Below are positions 1 to 7,378 of a stretch of DNA of 24,951 bases, piece after piece. Within the stretch, counting starts at the first letter, position 1; every line of letters begins with the position of its first letter. Under the pieces are notes generated by a model that saw only the letters and a program-made list of their open reading frames with translations, was not told the DNA's origin and did not search any database. The translations under genes were made by a program, and so were the position numbers. Source of the stretch: CAZLBC01 sp964557575 (GTDB lineage: Bacteria > Planctomycetota > Phycisphaerae > SM23-33); assembly GCA_964557575.1 (NCBI GenBank), contig CAZLBC010000075.1:1-24951 (forward strand), read 5' to 3'.

Positions 1-161
1 ATAATGTATCGGCAGAATAACCCAATGCTCTACAGTATTTTAAGCGAGCACCCATATTTTTGATCCGATATTTCCAACAACTGCAAATGTTATTCGCGAT
101 TTACAGGCTGTTGCCCTAGTCCTTAAACCAGCGATCATCAAGCGATATTTTCATAAAAAAC

Positions 162-189
162 TCGAAATCCCCTATGATTTAAGTATAAT
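162..189 (+). promoter_or_regulatory. weak candidate promoter ahead of first IS1380 transposase
   Basis: A perfect TATAAT lies at 184-189, about 50 bases ahead of the GTG start at 237. The -35 position (TCGAAA at 162-167, 16-base spacer) matches the consensus poorly. The rest of 1-236 holds no gene that I can support and is probably the leader of the IS1380 element. Confidence 0.25.
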
Positions 190-236
190 ACTGCTTTGCT
201 TGGCTAACTGTCCTTAAATACATGGAGGTATTTCGA

Positions 237-593
237 GTGAGTAAGATTAAACACAAACAACATGAGAAACGCAAGAAGAAAATTCAGAATCGGCTTCAAA
301 AGGCTGAGACCGGGGACAGCGGCGCACCCGTCTTCACCGCTTCAAACATTCATTATGAATTGTCAGAGCGTGTTGGCGGGATTGGCTTTGGTGGCATAGG
401 TGCCATAATGCAACTCGTCAATAAAATAGGCCTTGCTCAAAACATCGATGCCCATTTACCCATACTGCAATGCCATCGTCCCTATCATGAATCCGATCAT
501 ATTCTGAACATAGCGTTCAATTGTCTTATGGGTAATTGTTGCCTGGAGGATTTGGAACTTCTTCGCAATGACATCAATTACCTTGCCCCTTGA
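237..593 (+). pseudogene. IS1380-family transposase, N-terminal fragment
   Basis: This is the first ~118 residues of an IS1380-type DDE transposase. Recognisable family features are the basic lysine-rich start, a segment YHESDHILNIAFNCL and the following CLEDLELLRND, all typical of the N-terminal part of this family. GTG at 237 is preferred as start because GGAGG at 224-228 lies 8 bases upstream; an in-frame ATG at 222 overlaps that site. The reading frame ends abruptly at 593, where the family normally continues for about 300 more residues. The break coincides with an IS1380-type end (595-609), so a second element appears to have inserted here. It cannot encode an active transposase. Confidence 0.8.
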
Positions 594-594
594 T

Positions 595-609
595 CCCGGA
601 TTATTCACC
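595..609 (+). repeat. IS1380-type terminal sequence, copy 1
   Basis: CCCGGATTATTCACC at 595-609 matches 14 of 15 bases of CCGGGATTATTCACC at 1041-1055, in the same orientation. It sits exactly where the first transposase frame is lost and about 90 bases before the next IS1380 transposase start, as expected for an element end. The assignment as an end is inferred from position and repetition. Confidence 0.55.
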
Positions 610-627
610 GAATTATAAATATTATGC

Positions 628-657
628 TTGCGCATACCTGTTCTAGGCTTATATAAT
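628..657 (+). promoter_or_regulatory. candidate promoter of second IS1380 copy
   Basis: TTGCGC at 628-633 and a perfect TATAAT at 652-657 are separated by 18 bases. They lie 43 bases ahead of the ATG at 700, inside the element leader. The -35 box is only a half match. Confidence 0.4.
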
Positions 658-699
658 AGTGTTTCCAGACACGTAAACCTAAAACAGGAGAACCACCCC

Positions 700-880
700 A
701 TGGGTGAATGCCAAGGATGGCTGTTTGAGCCTACATTTAACAAATCCGTTAAGCTGCGTCAAGTTGATTCCAGAATTACTTCCAATGCCGGGGCCATTCT
801 TTTGCGTGAGGCAGACCACCGACTCGGCCTGACGGCTCACATTGTATCTGATCTGCAGGACAACCGAAGGCAGGATCTTA
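700..880 (+). pseudogene. second IS1380-family transposase, N-terminal fragment
   Basis: About 60 residues of an IS1380-type transposase. The segment from 'NAGAILLREADHRLGL' to 'SDLQDNRRQD' is the characteristic start of these proteins. ATG 700 is supported by ACAGGAG at 682-688 about 11 bases upstream. Homology stops near 880; the frame then runs as nonsense to 966 because the DNA from 880 onward carries the C-terminal part of such a transposase on the opposite strand. It differs from the fragment at 237-593 in the residues covered, so the two could be parts of one family member or two. Confidence 0.75.
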
Positions 881-1044
881 ACAAACGTTCGAAATTCCAT
901 GCACAGCATTCTTTTTTTATCAGCTACATGTTTTGTTTTCCATCTGCCGTCAACCGGCATCATTAAGGCCATCCATGATTTTAATGTCCAAGCGAGTCCG
1001 CAGAACACCATGTACGCCCAGTTGCTTTCCAAGCTATCAACCGG
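880..1044 (-). pseudogene. IS1380-family transposase, C-terminal fragment, inverted
   Basis: On the minus strand the codons ending at 1044 read P-V-D-S-L-E-S-N-W-A-Y-M. They continue through GLAWTLKSW and GRWKTKHVADKKRMLCMEFRTF, a signature of the C-terminal region of IS1380 transposases. The frame hits a stop just upstream (about 1051-1053), inside an IS1380-type end sequence. Downstream it meets the oppositely oriented N-terminal fragment head-on near 880. This is a rearranged remnant, probably from an adjacent inversion or deletion event. Confidence 0.75.
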
Positions 1045-1055
1045 GATTATTCACC
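1041..1055 (+). repeat. IS1380-type terminal sequence, copy 2
   Basis: CCGGGATTATTCACC repeats the sequence at 595-609 with one mismatch and the same orientation. It abuts the point where the inverted C-terminal fragment loses its frame. Confidence 0.5.
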
Positions 1056-1143
1056 ATTAGCTCACTGAAACATTTTACCGCAGCCATTTGCGCATAAACC
1101 ATAATTTTGGACTCAATTTTCTGTTTTTTGTGCCCATCACTTC

Positions 1144-1670
1144 AAACCGCCCCCTTACCCCGACGCCGGCGATGAGATGCTCACCGCCGGGGCCGGCCGG
1201 AACTTCGAGGTCTTCGGCCCCCAGGAGTTTATCGCGGCGTACACGCAGCACATACCGCCGAAACATTTCAGCCTGGTCCGGTATATCGGCTGGTATTCAA
1301 GTCGCAGCCGGGGCGAGCGGGCGAAGAAGGAAAAACTAACGAGAGGCGGTGACGGGCCCGGGCGGTTCACGATCGCCCGGTATCGGCGGGATTACCGGAG
1401 GACCTGGGCGATGCTGATCTCCCGGGTCTACCAGGTCGATCCCCTCCGGTGCGAGAAGTGCGGAGGCGCGATGCGCGTGGTGAGCGTAATCACCCCCATC
1501 GGCCGCGCAGCCTGGAGCGGATATTGAAACAGGAGAGGCTGTGGGACCGGTACCCACCGCGGCCGCCGCCGTCGCACGGTCCGATATTCTCGGCAGCGCC
1601 TGGCGATGCCGGGGAGGACAGTGAAGAATATGAATACGTGCCTATCGACCGGTTCCTGGCGGAATTCTGA
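1144..1670 (+). pseudogene. IS91-family transposase, C-terminal part, frameshifted
   Basis: The frame through 1177-1527 carries the C-terminal hallmarks of IS91/IS801-type rolling-circle transposases. These are a FxxxxxAAYTQHIPPKHFSLVRYIGWYSSRSRGER segment (seen across 1219-1320) and 'WAMLISRVYQVDPLRC' with a CxxCGGAM zinc-finger-like motif near 1450-1475. Around 1495-1508 the homology moves to another frame (SLERILKQERLWDRYPP) and ends naturally at 1670. The N-terminal HUH and catalytic tyrosine region is absent, so the protein is dead. Upstream of about 1144 the similarity is lost, and the boundary with the IS1380 debris is not precise. The element is much richer in GC than the flanking debris. 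Confidence 0.75.
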
Positions 1671-1754
1671 GCTGAATTCTGAGAAACGTTACAGGGCTGC
1701 GGGGAGGGTCTGTCGAACAGAGGGCTGAAGGAGGGAGAAGCAGCGGCACGGGGG

Positions 1755-1925
1755 TGATATTTTTCGAAAAATTGCTTGATCGGCGGTTACCGGGGGGTAA
1801 AATCAAGAGAAAGTCGTCGGCTCATGGCCAACACGGCCACAACCCCGCGACCAGAACGTCCCATAGTCTATTTTATGTTACACTTAAATCACCATGGTGA
1901 CGGGAGATAGGATTGAAATTCTTAA
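1755..1925 (+). repeat. diverged repeat, copy A
   Basis: This segment aligns with 14193-14362 and with 15780-15880. Shared features are CTTGAtcGG...CCGGGGGGTAAAATCAA, then GGCCAAcAcGGCCA, then (versus copy B only) a tail ending AGGATTGAA-TTC. Read from about 1757, the frame gives a peptide ending near 1893 that matches the small ORF at 15734-15907 at 16 of 32 residues, with no gaps and several synonymous third-base differences. I see no start codon for it here. It follows the IS91 tail by about 100 bases, but the other copies are not next to IS91 sequence. Confidence 0.6.
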
Positions 1926-2324
1926 CAGTTCCCGGAACATGTGCAGATCGGAATTTGCCGCCGTGATGTGCTGGGCGAGGGCTGTCTGCAGTCTCATCCG
2001 CTTGTTTCCTTCAGTGCCATCCGTCTGGAGCCTTCAACTGGAGTGGCTTTTCGCCGTGTGTCATGCGTACATTGATTCCACTCACGATGCTCTGCATCGT
2101 ACCCGCACGGGGTTAGCCTCAAGCCTCACTCGACAACCTTTGTCCGCCCGTGTGCTCTCGGGGACGGCGGCTGTTGGTGCTATAGCGGTTCTCGGATTTA
2201 TACCGACATGCTAACTGCCCTTTCCGACAGCCAACGGACGCCCTGCCTGAGCCATGGCGGAGCAAACTCGGGAGACGCTGATTTTTGTTAAGAATGAATA
2301 GACATATATAGATAGGCGGAAGAC
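1926..2324. other. 400-base stretch without a recognisable gene
   Basis: An open frame runs through 1894-2214 on the + strand, but its translation is low-information and matches no family I recognise. It lacks a convincing ribosome site and is probably eroded DNA. The last bases contain the purine-rich leader (GGCGGAAG at 2315-2322) of the next gene. Confidence 0.5.
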
Positions 2325-3446
2325 ATGATAAGCTATCGTTTCATCCCGGTTGATGAATATGATATAATCGCTGAGTTTATCAGGGAGCATTGGTGTGCAA
2401 ACCATGTTTATCTCCGAAATAAAGACCTGTTTCATTGGACTTTTTATCACCCTGAGCTATTTTCACCTGACCATTATTGTTTTGCGATTGCTGAAGAGTA
2501 CGGAAAACTGCTCGGGATTCTTGGCGGCATTGTAGTCCCCTTCACACGTATGGGCAGAGAAGCAAATGGAGTCTGGCTGGCAAACTGGGTCACCGATCCG
2601 AATATCCGCGGCCAAGGTGTCGGCAGTGGATTGCTCGAAATGTTTCTGAAGGATGAACGACTCGGACCCGTGTTCGGCTACAGTACCAATGACAAAGCTG
2701 CGCGTGTCTGGCTGGCAAATGGTTTTCAGATGCTTTGGGATATGCCCCGTTTCTTGTGTTTCGACAAGCGTGCTGTGGATCCGTTCGTTCAAATTATTCG
2801 TACCTGCAACCCGATGATCGATGATCAAGATCTTGATCATCTTCTTTCTATTACGCTTCTTGATTTTGCATCAATGACATCAGATGAGCCGGGATCGAAC
2901 GCTCTGTCGAACGATTGGGAACAGATATGGGACCACCATTTCAAAGGTCGTTACATTGGAACAGACCGGGGCAGGCGATATCTGGAATGGCGATACCTGA
3001 ATCACCCATCGTTCAAGTACAGGATAATTAGTCTGCGGAATTCTCCAGGCCTCGTCGTTTATCGGATCGAGAAGATTCGTGTCGATAACACGGGAAACGA
3101 ATATAACTTCGCTCGAATCGTGGAGTTCCTGGCCGCTGACAGCGACGCTGCGAATAATCTGCTGGCTCTGCTGATGTACGAGCTGAGGGGGCATCAGGTC
3201 ATCGGTTTTGACCATTATAACTATGCTGGTGATGTTGCTCAACTGATGCAGGCCGCTGGAATCACCCATTCCATCATGAACCCCGTGCTGAACTTGTTCC
3301 CTTCCCGTTTCAATCCAGTTGAAATGTCCTCGAACAAAACACTAAGCGCTGTACACATAGATCAGCCGATCCCCGACTTGAACAATCTCATCACAAGCAA
3401 ATGGTACTGGACGAAATCCGACGGAGACCAGGACAGGCCAAACTAG
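2325..3446 (+). CDS. GNAT-family N-acetyltransferase with long C-terminal domain
   Basis: 373 residues. The N-terminal half is a GNAT fold: beta strands lead into motif A, with VTDPNIRGQGVGSGLLE around residues 89-105. R95-G-Q-G-V-G-S is the acetyl-CoA pyrophosphate-binding loop. The C-terminal ~200 residues have no family I can name but resemble the second lobe of GNAT proteins found in polysaccharide loci. The likely role is acetyl transfer to an amino sugar or glycan precursor in the cytoplasm; the substrate is unknown. The start at 2325 has a purine-rich leader. The next gene, a deacetylase, begins 68 bases after the stop in the same direction, so the two are probably co-transcribed. Confidence 0.75.
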   Translation: MISYRFIPVDEYDIIAEFIREHWCANHVYLRNKDLFHWTFYHPELFSPDHYCFAIAEEYGKLLGILGGIVVPFTRMGREANGVWLANWVTDPNIRGQGVGSGLLEMFLKDERLGPVFGYSTNDKAARVWLANGFQMLWDMPRFLCFDKRAVDPFVQIIRTCNPMIDDQDLDHLLSITLLDFASMTSDEPGSNALSNDWEQIWDHHFKGRYIGTDRGRRYLEWRYLNHPSFKYRIISLRNSPGLVVYRIEKIRVDNTGNEYNFARIVEFLAADSDAANNLLALLMYELRGHQVIGFDHYNYAGDVAQLMQAAGITHSIMNPVLNLFPSRFNPVEMSSNKTLSAVHIDQPIPDLNNLITSKWYWTKSDGDQDRPN

Positions 3447-3514
3447 CTGATTCACGGATCGTATTTCAGCCACATTTTCTGTGGCTGAATGCACAACCAA
3501 AGAGGCGAATGAAC

Positions 3515-4423
3515 ATGTCACCCCACGGATTGATGTTTCACCATTTCCACGATGACGCTAAACACGCACCGATACAAGGTTCCTTCAGTGAGTCGGAATT
3601 GGAGCATGTCCTGTGCCAATATGATCCTTCCCGCATTCTGAGTCCTGAGGAATGGGTGGAGCGGAGCCGTCTTGGTACACTCCAGGAAGAGCATCTTTGC
3701 CTTACGTTCGATGACGCCTTGCTCTCCCAGTTTGATATTGCGGTTCCTGTCCTCGAAAAACTGGGACTGCGGGCGTTTTTTTCAATCTACTCGAGTCCAC
3801 TGGTTGGAATTACAGAAAAGCTGGAACTGTTCCGGTATATTAGAAACACACAATTTGGTTCGATGAAAGACTTCTACGACACCTTCTTCAGGGTCATGAA
3901 GGAGTCAGACTATGATAAGGCGTATCAGGAAGGCATGAGAAGTTATCCTGAGGGATATCTGTCACAGTATTCCTTCTACTCCAGAGATGATCGTATTTAT
4001 CGGTATTTCCGCGACGAAGTTCTGAGACCGGAGCAGTATGAACAGGTATATTTGGCTATCATAGATGATCTGGATCTAGATGTCCAGCATTTGCATGAGA
4101 TACTATGGATGAAGGACGCTCACCTGAAGAAGCTGGCGAATGATGGACATGAACTGTCGTTGCACACCCATACTCATCCAACGCGCATTGATGCCGTCAG
4201 TTATGAGAGGCAGTTGGAAGAATATGAAACGAATCTGAAGATACTCCAGCCGTTAACCAAGAGAAGCATACGGTCGGCGTGCCATCCGTGCGGACGTTAC
4301 AACAAAGACACGCTTGATATTCTGACGAAATTTGGCATCGAGGTAGGTTTCCGATCGAACATGGATCCTCGGTATGGCGGCAATCTCGAATATCCGAGGA
4401 TTGATTCCGCTGATCTGCGGTAG
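3515..4423 (+). CDS. NodB-type polysaccharide deacetylase family protein
   Basis: 302 residues from ATG 3515. Carbohydrate esterase family 4-like motifs are visible: TFDDA at 64-68 (motif 1, usually TFDDG; the second Asp is the metal-binding one), H217-x3-H221 within SLHTHTHP (motif 2 zinc pair) and CHPCGRYN near 256-263 (motif 3 equivalent). A helical insert of ~110 residues separates motifs 1 and 2, as in sugar N-deacetylases of surface-glycan clusters. AGAGG at 3501-3505 gives good spacing to 3515; ATG 3509 and a longer frame from 3401 are alternatives. The protein ends at ...PRIDSADLR. The DNA then turns GC-rich and unrelated, so the last few residues may have been lost. It pairs with the preceding acetyltransferase. 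Confidence 0.8.
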   Translation: MSPHGLMFHHFHDDAKHAPIQGSFSESELEHVLCQYDPSRILSPEEWVERSRLGTLQEEHLCLTFDDALLSQFDIAVPVLEKLGLRAFFSIYSSPLVGITEKLELFRYIRNTQFGSMKDFYDTFFRVMKESDYDKAYQEGMRSYPEGYLSQYSFYSRDDRIYRYFRDEVLRPEQYEQVYLAIIDDLDLDVQHLHEILWMKDAHLKKLANDGHELSLHTHTHPTRIDAVSYERQLEEYETNLKILQPLTKRSIRSACHPCGRYNKDTLDILTKFGIEVGFRSNMDPRYGGNLEYPRIDSADLR

Positions 4424-4528
4424 CAGGCAGGCCGCCGGAGGTGACTTCGTAGAGGTTCTGAACGCCGTCATCGTTGGCCGCATCAGCAGCCGCGCTGAGC
4501 ACTCCCGCCGCAGCGGTTTTGATCTTGT
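4424..4528. other. GC-rich junction remnant between deacetylase and IS5 end
   Basis: A 105-base piece, much richer in GC than the deacetylase gene, fills the gap up to the IS5-type end. On the minus strand it is open and reads a repetitive Ala/Asp-rich stretch (AAADAANDDGVQNLYE) faintly like calcium-binding type-3 repeats. It is too short to assign. If the IS5 stack were removed, this DNA would lie directly downstream of the sulfotransferase now ending at 8686. Confidence 0.35.
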
Positions 4529-4562
4529 TAGAGGTGGTTTCATAACTGTCTCAACGTAATTA

Positions 4563-4700
4563 GGGCTTGCTGAATAAGTCACAAACATAACCTTTGCATA
4601 ATATTATGGTTCTATTATACTATAACAAGTGAACGGAATCTATACGAATATGTCAAAAACCCTTGCACCTGGAGAACACGGATGTATCGCAAGAAGAACC
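4563..4700 (+). mobile_element. 5' end of an IS1182-like element
   Basis: GGGCTTGCTGAATAA at 4563 resembles the ends of IS1182-type elements. It is followed by a promoter, GGAG at 4671-4674 and ATG at 4682 starting M-Y-R-K-K-N-R, a start typical of IS1182 transposases. After six or seven codons the sequence is cut by the IS66 end at 4701. No other part of the element is seen in the window. Confidence 0.5.
4593..4621 (+). promoter_or_regulatory. promoter of the truncated IS1182-like transposase
   Basis: TTGCAT (4593-4598), a 17-base spacer and TATACT (4616-4621) form a well-spaced sigma70-type promoter 61 bases before ATG 4682. With the gene truncated, this promoter now points into IS66. Confidence 0.5.
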
Positions 4701-4828
4701 GTAACCGTTCACGGGAATTATTACAAAATTGCTGACGGATAACAAGGCCCCCCCCCAAAAAAAAACACAAAAACATCGCAAAAAAAGGACTTGCGCCATA
4801 GTGTTTGGCGTGTTACACAACATGCAGC

Positions 4829-4981
4829 ATGTCAGGCAAGGACGTCATTCAGGCATTAGGTGCGGAGAACGCTCAACTACGGGAACAGAACGAGCAGTTG
4901 ACCACAATGGTTTTTGAACTGCAAGTGTTCAGCGACAATTATTCTTCCCTACCAACGACAATTATAATTCCCTTTTTGTAA
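4829..4981 (+). pseudogene. tnpC: IS66 TnpC, N-terminal leucine-zipper fragment
   Basis: From ATG 4829 the frame encodes about 50 residues beginning MSGKDVIQALGAENAQLREQ and continuing as a coiled coil. This is the leucine-zipper start of IS66 transposases. It runs into the IS21 boundary and stops at 4979-4981. The rest of the same protein resumes at about 7379 beyond the IS21 element. Roughly 60-100 residues that normally lie between these parts, including the zinc-binding CxxC region, are not found on either side, so the transposase was also shortened by deletion. Confidence 0.65.
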
Positions 4982-4984
4982 ATT

Positions 4985-5005
4985 GAAAGAACACCGTGTT
5001 CTTTC
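4985..5005. repeat. 21-base near-perfect palindrome in IS21 terminal region
   Basis: GAAAGAACAC (4985-4994), one base, then its exact complement GTGTTCTTTC (4996-5005). It lies just inside the presumed left end of the IS21 element and could be a transposase-binding site or part of the terminal structure. Confidence 0.55.
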
Positions 5006-5014
5006 TGTCCTTTC

Positions 5015-5067
5015 ACGGTTGTGGCGGACGGAACGGAGCGCAGCGGAGTGTAGTCCGCCACAACCGT
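5015..5067 (-). terminator. large hairpin downstream of istB
   Basis: A perfect 15-base stem, ACGGTTGTGGCGGAC (5015-5029) with GTCCGCCACAACCGT (5053-5067), encloses a 23-base purine-rich loop. It lies 27 bases beyond the istB stop. There is no clear U-tract, so it may stabilise the 3' end or block read-through from outside rather than act as a classical terminator. Confidence 0.5.
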
Positions 5068-5093
5068 ATCGCGCCGATTCTGCCCACCTTCGG

Positions 5094-5858
5094 TTAATCA
5101 TCTGAACTCTCATTTTTGCCCTTGTCGGCAGCTTCCATCCTGTAGCTTGGGATATTCAATTCCAGGATGATGCTGTGGTGTACCAGCCGATCAATCGCGG
5201 CGGCAGTTGTCATGGGATCTTTAAAAATCTTCTCCCACTGGGAGAACGGCAGATTGCTGGTGATTATCGTACTGCCGCGCTCATACCGTTCTGCCAAAAG
5301 GGTAAACAAAACTTCCATCTCTTCTCGGTTCTGCTGTACGTAGCCCAGGTCGTCCAGGATTATCGCATCGAACCGCGAAAATTTCTTCAATAAACGTTTC
5401 AGCTTCAGGTCACGCTTGGCAATCAGCATGTCCTGAACTATCAAGCTGGTCGATGCAAAGTACACCCGGCGGCCCTGGTTGATCAATTCCCGCCCAATGG
5501 CACTTACCAGGTGCGTCTTGCCGGTACCGGGCTTGCCGAACACCAAAAGATTCTCGCATCGATCGATAAACCTCCCGTCCAGGAGCGTTTTGACTTGATG
5601 AATAACGCCGGTCGGAAGGCGTTTTATGTCGAATGTGCCTATTGTCTTGTCCGGTGGCAGGTTACTTTGATTTACGTAGCGTCTGATGCGATTCTCTCGA
5701 CGTTCCTGATACTCCTGCTGGACCAGTTCAAGAAGGTATTGCTCGTAACTGCAAGTCTCCCGGCGAGCCATATCGGCATATTCTTCGAAGCATTCGCGAA
5801 TGGCGGGAAGGCGTAATTGCTTCAGGTGATCTGTAATAGTTGCTCGGACCTGGTCCAT
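5094..5858 (-). CDS. istB: IstB-like ATP-binding transposition helper (IS21)
   Basis: A 254-residue AAA+ ATPase of the IS21 family that helps the IstA transposase choose and capture target DNA. Walker A is GKPGTGKT near residues 108-115 and Walker B is IILDDLG. 'IITSNLPFSQW' matches sensor 1, followed by the family's conserved IDRLVHHS near the C-terminus. ATG 5858 is chosen because the istA stop (TGA, 5860-5858) overlaps it as TGATG and GGAGG at 5865-5869 is well placed. A GTG one codon upstream (5861) is possible. The arrangement indicates translational coupling with istA. Length and motifs look intact. Confidence 0.9.
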   Translation of the reverse strand: MDQVRATITDHLKQLRLPAIRECFEEYADMARRETCSYEQYLLELVQQEYQERRENRIRRYVNQSNLPPDKTIGTFDIKRLPTGVIHQVKTLLDGRFIDRCENLLVFGKPGTGKTHLVSAIGRELINQGRRVYFASTSLIVQDMLIAKRDLKLKRLLKKFSRFDAIILDDLGYVQQNREEMEVLFTLLAERYERGSTIITSNLPFSQWEKIFKDPMTTAAAIDRLVHHSIILELNIPSYRMEAADKGKNESSDD

Positions 5859-7339
5859 CACAGCACCTCCTTGCTCTTTATCAGTTGATCGTATTCCGCC
5901 AGATTCACTGCTTCGACAGTAACCTGCCTGATGGATTCGTCAGGAGACTGGTGGCTGCTTACCATCGCCTCCAATACCTCGAAGTTCAAGGCGGATGCTT
6001 TGTTCAATAAAATGCGAATGCCCTCGGCTACGGCGACCTGGCTGTCTTTTGCAGCCAATTCCAGGATTTTGAGGTAGTTCCTGTCGGCCGATGAAGGGTT
6101 GGCCTTTTTCAACATGTCGTATGCGACACGGAACATGCTCGATGGAAACATATCTTCGTGATAACGATAGTTGGCAAAGGCACCGGGCTTACGGACAAGG
6201 CTGTCAATGACGTGCCGATAGTTGATACTATGTTTACCAGTGCCTCGAAGACGGGGCAATGTAAACAGCTTCCGTCGTCCGTACCGAATCTCAAGATAGT
6301 CTGCATAAAGGTGCACGACCACCTTCTCCCCGATGAGTCTACTGGGTACGGAATAGGTGTTCTTCTTTACGCGTATTGTGCTATTGCGGGTGACCGAGAC
6401 GGTCAAAACGGCAAAATCATCTATCTTGCAGACAGGCAGTCTGTGAAGTACCTGAAGTTCCTGGTCAAAGCGTTTAGACCTTCCGGCATTTGCCTGGTTG
6501 CAGACCTCACGCAGGAATGAGGTATATTCTTCACGGCTATTAAAATCTCTGCTGCCTCGAAGCATCAATGACTGATCGACAAGATCCTTAAATCGATAAT
6601 GACGCTGCTCTATGTCGCCGTTTTCATTGGCCTTGCCGGTCTGGATCTTGTGGGCTTCAAGTCCGTAATGATCCATCAGTGCCGTGTACCTTCTGGTGAA
6701 CTCAGCAGGATTGGTAGTGTTTGAAACCGCCGCGGTTAACCGGTCCGTCCGATGGGCAAATGGAACACCGCCCAATTCCCACAGAGCTTCCTGCAAACCC
6801 TTCTGGAGGCTCTCGAAGCTTTCTGAAAAGCAGATCGTAAAGGTCTCCCAGTTGGAATAGGTCAAGACAAAGTGATACAGAATGTGCCTGAACACCTGAC
6901 CGTTGATTGTAATACCCAGGGAGTTCATCGAAGTAAAATCGGACTGGCATAGTTCTCCGGGGCGGTGTACCTGCGAAAAGAACACTTCACGCGGCGGGCC
7001 GTGTGTGGCCCGCCAGTCCTTGATTCGACGCTGTAGAGTACGCAGTTGCCCATCCTGGAATCGGCCGGGGCTCTGCCGCTGAAGGGCTGTAAACAGCGTC
7101 TTGGCCTGGAGACGCTGGTTCAGCTGCAGTTGCTCGACTATCCAGTCCCAGACCTCCGAAAATGGATCTTGACGGGTCCGCCAATATCTGACAGGGGCAC
7201 ATTGGCTGGGTAATTCTCCTGAACGTAAGTACTTACGGGCTGTCTTGACATCTACTCCCACCTTGTCAGCGACTCTTTGCAATGTTGGTTCCTTCTGACT
7301 CATCTCTTGTAATCTCCTGGCTTGGTTGTCCGTAATCAT
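5858..7339 (-). CDS. istA: IS21-family transposase IstA
   Basis: 493 residues with an N-terminal helix-turn-helix (about 18-40, VADKVGVDVKTARKYL) and an rve/DDE integrase core. Probable catalytic residues are D134 in QSDF, D199 in HRTDRL and E244 in NGDIEQ; the last two positions depart slightly from the more usual DNL and KGKVE contexts. The start ATG 7339 is preceded by AAGGA at suitable distance. It overlaps istB in the classic IS21 two-gene order. The frame has no disruption, so this is the only element in the window that could still encode its full transposition machinery. It sits inside the IS66 tnpC gene. Confidence 0.9.
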   Translation of the reverse strand: MITDNQARRLQEMSQKEPTLQRVADKVGVDVKTARKYLRSGELPSQCAPVRYWRTRQDPFSEVWDWIVEQLQLNQRLQAKTLFTALQRQSPGRFQDGQLRTLQRRIKDWRATHGPPREVFFSQVHRPGELCQSDFTSMNSLGITINGQVFRHILYHFVLTYSNWETFTICFSESFESLQKGLQEALWELGGVPFAHRTDRLTAAVSNTTNPAEFTRRYTALMDHYGLEAHKIQTGKANENGDIEQRHYRFKDLVDQSLMLRGSRDFNSREEYTSFLREVCNQANAGRSKRFDQELQVLHRLPVCKIDDFAVLTVSVTRNSTIRVKKNTYSVPSRLIGEKVVVHLYADYLEIRYGRRKLFTLPRLRGTGKHSINYRHVIDSLVRKPGAFANYRYHEDMFPSSMFRVAYDMLKKANPSSADRNYLKILELAAKDSQVAVAEGIRILLNKASALNFEVLEAMVSSHQSPDESIRQVTVEAVNLAEYDQLIKSKEVL

Positions 7340-7378
7340 CTGCTTATCCTTGTTTTAAAGGAAAAAACAGATGATAAG

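Larger units (their letters stand above)
4978..7378 (-). mobile_element. IS21-family element inserted in IS66
   Basis: The element comprises istA, istB and flanking non-coding ends. The 8-base word CCCTTTTT occurs at 4970-4977 and 7379-7386 on either side and would fit an IS21 target duplication; both copies lie in the IS66 reading frame. However, the sequences just inside do not form a clear TG...CA inverted repeat. An alternative end at ACA near 7369-7371 cannot be excluded, so both borders carry an uncertainty of about ten bases. Confidence 0.6.

Noticed and set aside
1759..1772. ATTTTTCGAAAAAT palindrome plus CTTG as the exact end of the IS91 element
   Set aside because: It is attractive because IS91 relatives insert next to CTTG. 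However, similarity among repeat copies extends upstream across this point, so the boundary is not supported.
1894..2214. Open + strand frame of 106 residues
   Set aside because: The composition looks random, no family is recognised, and its start lies within repeat copy A.
2305..2312. TATATAGA as a -10 box for the acetyltransferase gene
   Set aside because: Transcription would start almost on the ATG and leave no ribosome site, so it is not a believable promoter for this start.
7322..7378. Apparent N-terminus extending the IS66 transposase to ATG 7322
   Set aside because: This DNA is the IS21 leader containing the istA start on the other strand; the fusion is accidental.
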